Program-made: the position numbers and the translations under genes | Notes under the pieces: model-generated | Databases searched by the model: none | Told to the model about the DNA's origin: nothing | Seen by the model: only the letters and a program-made list of their open reading frames with translations | Origin: Fidelibacterota bacterium | Lineage (GTDB): Bacteria; Fidelibacterota; UBA2242; JAFGTP01 | Reading direction: 5' to 3' | Length of the DNA: 53,580 nucleotides | Assembly: GCA_016934035.1 (NCBI GenBank) | Contig: JAFGTP010000016.1 | Coordinates: forward strand, 1 to 53,580 | Shown: positions 1 to 7,056 of the stretch, piece by piece | Layout of the letters: every line of letters begins with the position of its first letter | Position numbering within the stretch: the stretch's first letter is position 1

Positions 1-61
1 AATTGATCTGATTGAGCGTTTTAATCCGGAATGGAAAGAAATTGATGTTTTGGAATTGTGA
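1..61 (+). CDS. C-terminal end of a probable GIY-YIG endonuclease (partial)
   Basis: Only the last 19 codons are inside the window, read from base 2 to the TGA at 59-61. The peptide contains LIERFNPEWKEI, which resembles the C-terminal tail of small GIY-YIG domain proteins of the YhbQ/COG2827 type, where a Leu-Ile-Glu, Asn-Pro-x-Trp pattern closes the domain. The catalytic GIY and YIG motifs would lie upstream and cannot be checked here. The gene is followed at once by three copies of a palindromic repeat, a context that may be functional. The family call is inference from a short tail. Confidence 0.5.
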   Translation, partial: IDLIERFNPEWKEIDVLEL

Positions 62-101
62 TGGTTTTTGTAATGCCAAGGCTTGGGTTGTTCCCTGTTG
101 T

Positions 102-135
102 TGTCATTCTGAACCGGTACTCCGGTGAAGAATCT
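102..135 (+). repeat. Palindromic repeat, unit 1 (inverted relative to units 2 and 3)
   Basis: The unit starts TGTCATTCTGA and ends GAAGAATCT. Its reverse complement has the same conserved ends as the two units downstream. The inner part holds CCGG-AGTA-CCGG, which can itself pair. It looks like an interspersed repeat with constant arms and a variable centre. Confidence 0.8.
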
Positions 136-170
136 GGTTCGAAGCGTGAATGGTTGGATAGGGTTTGTAG

Positions 171-205
171 AGATTCTTCGCTCGTTTCACTTGCTCAGAA
201 TGACA
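171..205 (-). repeat. Palindromic repeat, unit 2
   Basis: The unit starts AGATTCTTC and ends TCAGAATGACA, the reverse complement of the arms of unit 1. Units 1 and 2 can therefore fold into one large hairpin. A run of ten G follows at 209-218. Confidence 0.8.
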
Positions 206-234
206 AAAGGGGGGGGGGATGACGGTGGTTGTGG

Positions 235-270
235 AGATTCTTCACTCGCTGCCGCTCGTTCAGAATGACA
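235..270 (-). repeat. Palindromic repeat, unit 3
   Basis: The unit has the same AGATTCTTC and TTCAGAATGACA ends as unit 2 with a different centre. It is followed by AAAAGGGGGCGGG, so the trailing A and G runs appear to be part of the repeated unit. Confidence 0.8.
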
Positions 271-877
271 AAAGGGGGCGGGAATGAAATTGGGACGAAA
301 GGATAAAAGGTACAGTTTCAGATATTATTATAAAATTGAAAGTTTTTATGCCTGATGATCACGTGTATAAATATTACTCATTGTATAAAAAATAAATAAA
401 GTCCAAAAACACCATCGAATAGAATAATTGCTTACAGTTTATTTGCCTGATTTCTGTCGAACAGGAAATTTTTGACCTCTATTTGCCAATTGTTTCATAT
501 TACTATTTTTAAAGAATTGGGATTAAACAAAACTCAAAATCAACCGATAAAAAGACAGTACTGATGGTTTTTTGCTTATTGAAATTCAAGGCCGACCTTT
601 CAGCGGTTTTTTTAACCTGCACCATCGTCATCAATGCAGGCCGGAAAATAGCAATCCTTTTTCCTTTCAAATCGTTTTGGTATGGTAATTGAAAAAGATA
701 TCATCGCTTTTTAAAATAATGAGAAAAAAAATCTAAAAGATTTTAAGTTTTATTCAATTTTTTATGAAAAAATATTGAATTCCTACTTTTTTTATAAAAA
801 ATACTTGAAATTAGAAGAAAATTATCTAAATTTTTTCGGTAATTGTTAATGAGTGTGATAATTTTCAAAAAATTCAA
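271..877. other. AT-rich non-coding region upstream of the pilus operon
   Basis: No convincing gene is seen on either strand. A weak bulged hairpin followed by four T lies at 450-473 and could be a poor terminator. A perfect six-base inverted repeat, CCTGCA/TGCAGG, lies at 616-640 with a 13-base loop and no T run. Open frames on the reverse strand are AT-driven and rich in Phe, Leu and Lys. Confidence 0.5.
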
Positions 878-906
878 TTGACTAAGACAATAAGAATAAC
901 TACTAT
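878..906 (+). promoter_or_regulatory. Sigma-70-type promoter of the pilin gene
   Basis: TTGACT (878-883) matches five of six bases of the -35 consensus. TACTAT (901-906) is an acceptable -10, and the spacer is exactly 17 bases. The start codon follows 46 bases after the -10, with AGGAG at 943-947. Confidence 0.6.
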
Positions 907-915
907 TTGATAGTA
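901..915. promoter_or_regulatory. Perfect inverted repeat over the pilin -10, possible operator
   Basis: TACTAT-TTG-ATAGTA is a perfect six-base inverted repeat that contains the whole -10 hexamer. This is a common place for a repressor site, but no regulator gene is nearby, so the role is inferred from position. Confidence 0.4.
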
Positions 916-952
916 AGATTAAACGTGTAACTTTAACAAAAAAGGAGTAATC

Positions 953-1429
953 ATGGGACAACAACAACTTTTATTAATCGCGTTATCGGTGATCATTGTG
1001 GGCGCTGCGGTAGCAGTGGGTGTTAATTTGTTAACCGAAGGCCAATCTCAGGCAGAATATGACAAGTTTTATCAGGTTGCCACTCAAGCTGGTGTTGAAT
1101 TTGGGAAATGGTACAATAAACCCGTTGCCATGGGTGGCGGTGGAAAAAATGTTAGTATTTTCCCGACAGATTTAGGACAAGCAGCAGCTATCCTGGGATT
1201 AGAAAGTCTCGCAACAGGTGAATCTGAAGTTTATATGAGTGCAATATCAAGCACTTTTGTTGAAGATATTGAAGTTGTAGGTAGTTCTACTGCTACTGTA
1301 GATGGCATTCTTATCACACTGACCCATAAAGGCCTTCCATCAGGTAGTAATACTGCCTCAGTTGTATTATCTGGCCGTGGTAGGGCTAGATGGGATCACG
1401 ATGATTCAACACCTCCTGAACAGGGATAA
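953..1429 (+). CDS. Major pilin-like protein of the type IV pilus locus
   Basis: This 158-residue protein starts MGQQQLLLIALSVIIVG, an uninterrupted hydrophobic helix to about residue 28, followed by a small extracytoplasmic domain. That is the layout of type IV pilins and pseudopilins. It lacks the usual basic leader, and if cleavage follows Gly2 there is no Glu at position 5. The rest has Gly- and Ser-rich stretches, ends in a charged Pro-containing tail, and has no cysteines. AGGAG at 943-947 supports the start. It is the first gene of the operon, has its own promoter, and is followed by a terminator, which fits higher expression than the machine genes. The pilin role is inferred from layout and context. 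Sequence family is not recognised. Confidence 0.65.
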   Translation: MGQQQLLLIALSVIIVGAAVAVGVNLLTEGQSQAEYDKFYQVATQAGVEFGKWYNKPVAMGGGGKNVSIFPTDLGQAAAILGLESLATGESEVYMSAISSTFVEDIEVVGSSTATVDGILITLTHKGLPSGSNTASVVLSGRGRARWDHDDSTPPEQG

Positions 1430-1455
1430 CCGGATTTGAATTTATATTAGTTATC

Positions 1456-1486
1456 AAAAGCCCGATAATTCTATCGGGCTTTTGTT
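1456..1486 (+). terminator. Rho-independent terminator or attenuator after the pilin
   Basis: A 12-bp perfect stem, AAAAGCCCGATA (1456-1467) with TATCGGGCTTTT (1472-1483), has a four-base loop and a broken T tract after it. It sits between the pilin and the next operon gene, so partial read-through would give much pilin and less machinery. Confidence 0.8.
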
Positions 1487-1519
1487 GGTTTTTTAGAAAC
1501 AAAAGAATATATTTGAACT

Positions 1520-2839
1520 ATGGCAGATTTTAGATACAGAGCAACCACATCGGACGGGCGCAGGGTACAGGGTTTCCTGAACGCCAATAATGCCGGCGAA
1601 GCCAAAAAGGCTCTGACCGTATTAGCGTCCAGAAGGAACCTGAAAATTGATCAGTTGGAGAAGCAATCCATCTTCATGTACCGGGCCAAGGGCAAGTACG
1701 GCGAAAAGGTCAAGGGCGAGCAGCGGGCCTTTTCCAGAACCGAATTGCAGCAGGCCCTCTCCAGCCTCGATTATTCCGATATCAAAATTGAGAAAAAACT
1801 GTTTGGCAACATCGGCGGTGTTTCCAAGGATGAAATTGCCCAGTTTCTCTCTCTCTGTTCCGACCTGCTGAAAGAAAACCTGCCTTTTGAAGAAATCCTG
1901 GGGCTCATTGCTTCGGATACGCAAAACATGGTGCTGAAAAGCACAGTGCGGGAGATCATGAAAGACCTGAAGGATGGAAAAGACGGGCAGGAAGTTTTTG
2001 GCAAGCACCAGAACATCTTTGGAAAATTTCCGGCCTATATGATGGGGATTGCCACCACCTCCGGTAATATGCAGGCGATCTTCGAAAGTACGGCCAAATT
2101 CATCTCCCGGACCCAGGAGTTTAATAAAAAAGTTAAAAATGCGATTTTTATGCCTGCTTTTACCCTGGGTGTTGTGATTGTCGGATTGCTTTATTACATG
2201 ATCAGTATTATACCGGGGACCTCGGTCATATTCCGTCAGATGGGGAAGCCTATTCCCCCGCTGACGCAATTTACTTTGGATACGGTGGAATTTTTAACAG
2301 CCTATTGGGTCTACCTGACAATCGGGTTCGCAATCCCGGTGATTGCCGGCCTGATTTTCGGCCGGACAGAAAAGGGCAAGATTTTTTTCGCCAAAATGAA
2401 ATTTAAATATCCTGTCATCGGAAGGCTCATCCACAACAATGCCATTGAAGTCTTTGCGCGGGTCTTTCAGTCGCTGTACAGCGGCGCCGGCGCCAATATT
2501 ACCGTAATCCGCATTGCTTCCGAGGCTTCCAGTAATTATTATATGGAGCGTCAGATCAAGGACATTGCCATTCCGATGATGCTGAAAGAAGGCCGGGGTC
2601 TGGTGGAATCCTTTGTGGCCACCAATGTCTTCACGCCGACTGCCATCTCCCGTTTTAAATCCGGAGAAGAATCGGGGTCTTTACAGATGAACGCCCGGCA
2701 GCTGGCTGATTATTATGAAGCAGATAATACCTATGCAATGGAAAGGTTGCTGAATGCGATCAATGTGGGAACTGCCCTGATCATCACAGTGGCGATGTTG
2801 TTTTTGACCCTGGTATCCAGTGAAACCGTAATCTTCTAG
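1520..2839 (+). CDS. pilC: PilC/GspF-family inner-membrane platform protein
   Basis: This 439-residue protein is the likely polytopic platform on which the assembly ATPase acts. It opens with FRYRATTSDGRRVQG, the usual PilC/GspF N-terminal strand motif, and carries two GspF-type halves, each with a DELAQFL-like start (here KDEIAQFLSLCSDLL near residue 103). Hydrophobic segments lie near residues 208-233, 262-281 and at the C terminus from about 410. An insertion rich in basic residues (about 38-95) separates the N-terminal motif from the first half. No strong Shine-Dalgarno site is visible. Translation may depend on the leader left after the upstream terminator. The next gene starts seven bases downstream. 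Confidence 0.85.
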   Translation: MADFRYRATTSDGRRVQGFLNANNAGEAKKALTVLASRRNLKIDQLEKQSIFMYRAKGKYGEKVKGEQRAFSRTELQQALSSLDYSDIKIEKKLFGNIGGVSKDEIAQFLSLCSDLLKENLPFEEILGLIASDTQNMVLKSTVREIMKDLKDGKDGQEVFGKHQNIFGKFPAYMMGIATTSGNMQAIFESTAKFISRTQEFNKKVKNAIFMPAFTLGVVIVGLLYYMISIIPGTSVIFRQMGKPIPPLTQFTLDTVEFLTAYWVYLTIGFAIPVIAGLIFGRTEKGKIFFAKMKFKYPVIGRLIHNNAIEVFARVFQSLYSGAGANITVIRIASEASSNYYMERQIKDIAIPMMLKEGRGLVESFVATNVFTPTAISRFKSGEESGSLQMNARQLADYYEADNTYAMERLLNAINVGTALIITVAMLFLTLVSSETVIF

Positions 2840-2846
2840 TGATTGG

Positions 2847-4631
2847 ATGTTTGAGGAACGGATGTTAGAACGCATATTGACACAAAAAAATATTGTCGAT
2901 CAGGCCCTTCTGGAAAAAGCCATTGATATCAAAAACAAGGAAAAGGATGAGAACCGCCCCATTGCAAAGATATTATATGATGACCTGGGCGTTGACCGTG
3001 AAAAAGTCCTGGACGAAATTGTCGAATATTATGCCATCCCCCATATTCGTGAAATTGAAATTGATGAGATCAAAGAGCGAATAGAATTCATTTCAAAATT
3101 TTTAAATGATGAACTCAACGTCAAGACCAAAGATGAACTGCTGAGAAATAAGGCTGTGCCCTTTAGTGTGGTCAAACGCCATAATCAGCGGACCCTGAAA
3201 TTGCTGACGGCCGATCCTTTGGCCGCTGAATTGAAATCCATTGTGGAAAAACTTCATTTTGAGAACGTTGAGATCTGTTATACTTCCGAAAAAAATATCT
3301 ACAAAATATATAACGAAATCCATAAGCACGAAAACGAACTGGCTGAGTTGATGCAGAGCATCGAATATGAAGACGAAGTGGACGCCAGTTCCATTCACGA
3401 TGAGGAACTCACCCAACAGCAGTTGGAAGAGATCATCAGCAAATCGGCGCTGACCCAGTTTGTTGACGGTTTGCTGGAAGAGGCAGTCCGGGAAGGGGCC
3501 AGCGATATTCACATAATCCCCATCAATGAAAATACAACGGAATACAAATTCCGCATAGACGGGGACCTGCAGACCTGGTACACTCAGAAGGGTATCCGGC
3601 CGGAAGCGATTTCCGCTGTATTCAAGGACAAAACCAAAGGTGTCAACCGGTTTGAGCGGGAAAAAGCACAGGACGGGTTTATTCAAAAAGTAGTGGACGG
3701 GCAATTTATTCGCTACAGGGTGTCAATTATTCCTATTGTGGGCTCATCGCTGGAATTTAAACTGGAAAGTATTGTTATTCGAATTTTGGATGACAGAAAA
3801 GTGATTAAGGACCTGGCCAAACTCGGACTTTTGCCCAAGGCCCTCAATGATTTCAAAAAGGCCATCAGTTCTCCCTCCGGTATTGTTATCATCACCGGTC
3901 CGACGGGAAGTGGAAAAAGTACCACCCTGGTGGCAGCTTTGTATTATGTCATGGACCCACGCAAATGTGTCCTCACCGTAGAAGACCCGGTGGAATATAT
4001 GATCGAAGGCGCGCGACAGTTGAAAATCGGTGAAAAAATGGATTTTAACAAAGCCATTCGCGCCATCCTGCGACATGACCCGGACATTGTCCTGGTAGGA
4101 GAAATGCGAGACAAGGAAACTGCCCAAATCGGTATCAAACTGGCAAATACCGGACACCTGACCTTTTCAACCCTGCATACCAATGACGCGCCCAGTGCAG
4201 TTTCCCGACTTTTCAAAATGGGGGTTGAGCCCTTTTTGATCGCCAACTCCATCAACCTGGTCATGGCCCAGCGGCTGGTGAAAAAATTATGTGACCATTG
4301 TAAAGTAGAGGATTCGAACCCGGACCCGGATTCCTTAAAAATGCTGGGTTTTTCCGAAGAAGAGATTACCAGCACGACTTTTTATAAACCCGTTGGCTGT
4401 GAGCATTGCACCGGAGGATACCGGGGGCGGACAGCCATTATGGAAGCATTGTATTTTACCCCTGAAATACGCAGAGAAATCATCAATTCTTCCAACAATA
4501 TCGATGAAGACCGGTTGCGGGAAGTGGGTGAAAAACAAGGTATGCTTTCCCTTCGTGAAGCCGGCAGACAGCGGATCATGCAGGGCATTGCATCAGTGGA
4601 AGATATTTTAGCCAAAACCCTGGAGGACTAG
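2847..4631 (+). CDS. pilB: PilB/GspE-family pilus assembly ATPase
   Basis: This 594-residue cytoplasmic hexameric ATPase would power pilus extension. Residues 1-160 form an MshEN/T2SSE N-terminal-like domain. Walker A is GPTGSGKST at 351-359, and the Walker B region is DPDIVLVGEMRD at 411-422, followed by a TGHLTFSTLHTNDA His-box. A CDHC...CEHC four-cysteine zinc site near residues 482-516 is typical of PilB/GspE and absent from PilT. An in-frame ATG at 2862 has a better Shine-Dalgarno site (GAGGA at 2853-2857) than the ATG at 2847, so the true start may be five codons later. It lies between pilC and two pilin-like genes. Confidence 0.92.
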   Translation: MFEERMLERILTQKNIVDQALLEKAIDIKNKEKDENRPIAKILYDDLGVDREKVLDEIVEYYAIPHIREIEIDEIKERIEFISKFLNDELNVKTKDELLRNKAVPFSVVKRHNQRTLKLLTADPLAAELKSIVEKLHFENVEICYTSEKNIYKIYNEIHKHENELAELMQSIEYEDEVDASSIHDEELTQQQLEEIISKSALTQFVDGLLEEAVREGASDIHIIPINENTTEYKFRIDGDLQTWYTQKGIRPEAISAVFKDKTKGVNRFEREKAQDGFIQKVVDGQFIRYRVSIIPIVGSSLEFKLESIVIRILDDRKVIKDLAKLGLLPKALNDFKKAISSPSGIVIITGPTGSGKSTTLVAALYYVMDPRKCVLTVEDPVEYMIEGARQLKIGEKMDFNKAIRAILRHDPDIVLVGEMRDKETAQIGIKLANTGHLTFSTLHTNDAPSAVSRLFKMGVEPFLIANSINLVMAQRLVKKLCDHCKVEDSNPDPDSLKMLGFSEEEITSTTFYKPVGCEHCTGGYRGRTAIMEALYFTPEIRREIINSSNNIDEDRLREVGEKQGMLSLREAGRQRIMQGIASVEDILAKTLED

Positions 4632-4633
4632 CA

Positions 4634-5140
4634 ATGGGACACTCCGAACTTTTAATCCTTGCCACTGCAATCGTTGTTTTTGCAGTATTTACGCTGTCAT
4701 TAACAGAAATGCAGCTCAGTATTTCCAGAAATAACATCGAAAACAAAATTGAAAATTATATGATTGCCGAGGCCCAGTCTTTCCTGGAAAAACTGGAAAT
4801 CAAAAAATTTGACGCCCGGCTGAATGATGATAATTCCATACCGACGGGTCTGGTATTTCCCGATTCACTGACCCCCATTGACTCCCTGGGCATTGACATT
4901 GACGGATTATATGATGACATTGATGATTATATGGGTGTTTTTGCTGACGAGCGTATATCCATCAACGGGATTGATTATTATACTGAATATGAAATAGAAT
5001 GTAAAGTTTATTATGTTAATAATAATTTAGATTCAGCCGGTATCATAAGTCCAACTGTTAAGAAAAAAGCAGACGTAATAATAAAAAGTGACCACTTGAA
5101 CAATGATATGATATTTTCAAGAGTTTTTTCTTTTTATTGA
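4634..5140 (+). CDS. Minor pilin-like protein 1
   Basis: This 168-residue protein starts MGHSELLILATAIVVFAVF and has one N-terminal hydrophobic helix, then an amphipathic stretch and an Asp-rich globular part. The Met-Gly start directly before the helix matches the major pilin at 953. Acidic clusters such as DGLYDDIDDY near residue 93 could bind cations. GGAGG at 4622-4626 lies seven bases before the ATG, inside the end of pilB, so the two are probably coupled. I do not recognise a named family. The minor pilin role is inferred from the N terminus and its place between the two ATPases. Confidence 0.6.
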   Translation: MGHSELLILATAIVVFAVFTLSLTEMQLSISRNNIENKIENYMIAEAQSFLEKLEIKKFDARLNDDNSIPTGLVFPDSLTPIDSLGIDIDGLYDDIDDYMGVFADERISINGIDYYTEYEIECKVYYVNNNLDSAGIISPTVKKKADVIIKSDHLNNDMIFSRVFSFY

Positions 5141-5187
5141 AATGTTTTAATAATATAACTAGATTTGATAAGAGTTAGGAGTTTTTT

Positions 5188-5799
5188 ATGGATTCTGGAA
5201 TGTCTTTAGCCTTATCAATTGTAGTCGGCAGTGTTTTTCTGCTGACGGTTATGGCTGCACAGGATAATTTGCATCGATTGTCTGTAGGCAATGAACTGGA
5301 ATCGATTGTCCAGAGCAATACGGACCATATTAAAGATGTGCTGACCTTTGATATTACAAGAATCGGGCAGAATGTTGATCCTGATTTCTTTTTAGGAACC
5401 ATCATCGCTGATATCGATACAAGCCGTATTGCTTTTTTTTCTGATGTCGACGATGACGGGGATATAGATTCGGTGAGAATATGGCTTGGAGCTAAAACTG
5501 AATTAAATTATACCGAAAATCCTAATGACCGGCCGATTTACCGCCAGGTCAATAGTGAAACACCTTTGATGTTTGGAGAAGGTGTGACATATTTTGAAAT
5601 CAAAGGAATTAAACAGGACCTCAGTGAAGCTAATTTAGCGGAGTTGGATTTGATCAGAGCAATCGAAATAAAATTAATTGTACAACTGGGATATTCCTAT
5701 GGCACCTGGTATAACCCTGTTTCCGGAGCAGTGGAACCCCGGTTTTTTCAGTCCGAATGGAAAAATATCATCTGTCCGGACAATTTAGGATGGTATTGA
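5188..5799 (+). CDS. Minor pilin-like protein 2 with a calcium-loop motif
   Basis: This 203-residue protein starts MDSGMSLALSIVVGSVFLL, again with Gly just before a single hydrophobic helix. Residues 86-94 read DVDDDGDID, an exact DxDxDGxxD calcium-binding loop as in EF-hand-like and dockerin repeats. Calcium binding is known to control some type IV pilus tip proteins, so the loop is of interest. AGGAG at 5177-5181 supports the start. It ends one base before the pilT start, with translational coupling likely. No named family is recognised. Confidence 0.6.
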   Translation: MDSGMSLALSIVVGSVFLLTVMAAQDNLHRLSVGNELESIVQSNTDHIKDVLTFDITRIGQNVDPDFFLGTIIADIDTSRIAFFSDVDDDGDIDSVRIWLGAKTELNYTENPNDRPIYRQVNSETPLMFGEGVTYFEIKGIKQDLSEANLAELDLIRAIEIKLIVQLGYSYGTWYNPVSGAVEPRFFQSEWKNIICPDNLGWY

Positions 5800-5800
5800 A

Positions 5801-7039
5801 ATGAACCCAAGATATCATGAAGCAAAAGCAATCATTGAATCGGTAAAAAGATTCATACCCGAAGAAACCATCTTTGATATTGAATACTGCAAAAATATTT
5901 ACATGGCAGTTAAAAACCTGGACAAGGAAAAACTGATGGTACTGCGGGACCTGGTGAAAGATTTTCTTTATGTTATGGAAGAAAAAGAAGCCTCGGATAT
6001 TGATCTGGGCGGTTTCGGCACCAAGGGCCTGGTCTGGTTTCGTGTCCAGGGCAATAAAGCGCCGGAAGAAACGCTGGGTAATTTTACCATGCAGGAATTT
6101 GATATTTTACTACTGAGTTTATTGGAAGATAAACAAGCGGAACTCTTTTTCATCAATCGAAATTTTGATTTTTCTTTCATTTTGCCCGGAAGGGAAGGGG
6201 AGTCCCGAAGGCTGAGGGCCTCTATGTACCTGGATATGGGACATGTCGCCCTGAACATGCGTATGATCGACGCCACCATCAGGGCCCTTCACAGCTATGG
6301 TTTTCATCCGTATATTATGAAAAAACTCAGCCTGGAACATACTAAAAGCGGCTTGACCCTGGTCACCGGCATTACCGGTTCCGGAAAAAGCACCACCCTG
6401 GATGCGATTATTGATTTTAACAACAAGCAGATAGAATCTCATATTACCATCATTGCAGACCCGATTGAGAGGGTCCACCATTCTCATACTTCGCTGGTCA
6501 GACATCGTGAAGTCGGATCCGATGTTCTGAGTTTCAAAGCCGGGGCCATTCAGGCTTTGCGTCAGGACCCGGACATCATTATGATTGGAGAAATGAGAGA
6601 TCCGGAAACCATCATGGTGACTCTGGAACTCACCGATACCGGTCATAAAGTATATTCCACCCTGCACACCTCCTCAGCCGTTGAAACCATTGACCGTATT
6701 ATCGGGGAAGTGCCCAAAGAGTCCCAGGTCCAGGTGAAAAACCGCCTGGCTGATGTGCTGGATGTTATAATTTCACAAAAACTGGTGCCCGCTGTTAATG
6801 GGAAATTAGTATTGGCTAAAGAGGTTCTGGCCATGAATACAGCCATTCGCGCTGCTATAAAAAACAACAATTTGCATGAAATTTACGGCATCATGCGCCA
6901 GGAAGGAAAATCCGGTATGATGACTTTGGAACAGGATTTGAAGCGATTGTTTCGTGCGAATATTATTTCATTTGACACCGCTATGGCCAATGCGAATGAG
7001 AAAAAGACCTTTAATGATATGGTTAAGTATAGTTTTTAA
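5801..7039 (+). CDS. pilT: PilT-family pilus retraction ATPase
   Basis: This 412-residue protein is the likely motor for pilus disassembly. The N-terminal half contains EASDIDLGGFG, the counterpart of the PilT ASDLHL motif. Walker A is GITGSGKST (190-198, Ile replacing the usual Pro), followed by the Asp-box IADPIERVHH, Walker B region DPDIIMIGEMRD and the His-box STLHTSSA. No cysteine zinc site is present. Near the C terminus MNTAIRAAIKNNN corresponds to the AIRNLIRE retraction motif. The N terminus is extended relative to common PilT (340-370 residues). A retraction motor argues for a dynamic pilus and against a pure type II secretion system. Confidence 0.9.
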   Translation: MNPRYHEAKAIIESVKRFIPEETIFDIEYCKNIYMAVKNLDKEKLMVLRDLVKDFLYVMEEKEASDIDLGGFGTKGLVWFRVQGNKAPEETLGNFTMQEFDILLLSLLEDKQAELFFINRNFDFSFILPGREGESRRLRASMYLDMGHVALNMRMIDATIRALHSYGFHPYIMKKLSLEHTKSGLTLVTGITGSGKSTTLDAIIDFNNKQIESHITIIADPIERVHHSHTSLVRHREVGSDVLSFKAGAIQALRQDPDIIMIGEMRDPETIMVTLELTDTGHKVYSTLHTSSAVETIDRIIGEVPKESQVQVKNRLADVLDVIISQKLVPAVNGKLVLAKEVLAMNTAIRAAIKNNNLHEIYGIMRQEGKSGMMTLEQDLKRLFRANIISFDTAMANANEKKTFNDMVKYSF

Positions 7040-7056
7040 TAAATTGAAAGATCATT

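Noticed and set aside
743..967. 74-codon reverse-strand frame before the pilin
   Set aside because: It is made of AT-rich Phe/Ile/Asn/Lys codons, runs over the pilin promoter and start, and has no Shine-Dalgarno site.
1622..2269. 215-codon reverse frame over pilC
   Set aside because: The forward frame has clear PilC/GspF features; the reverse one has none.
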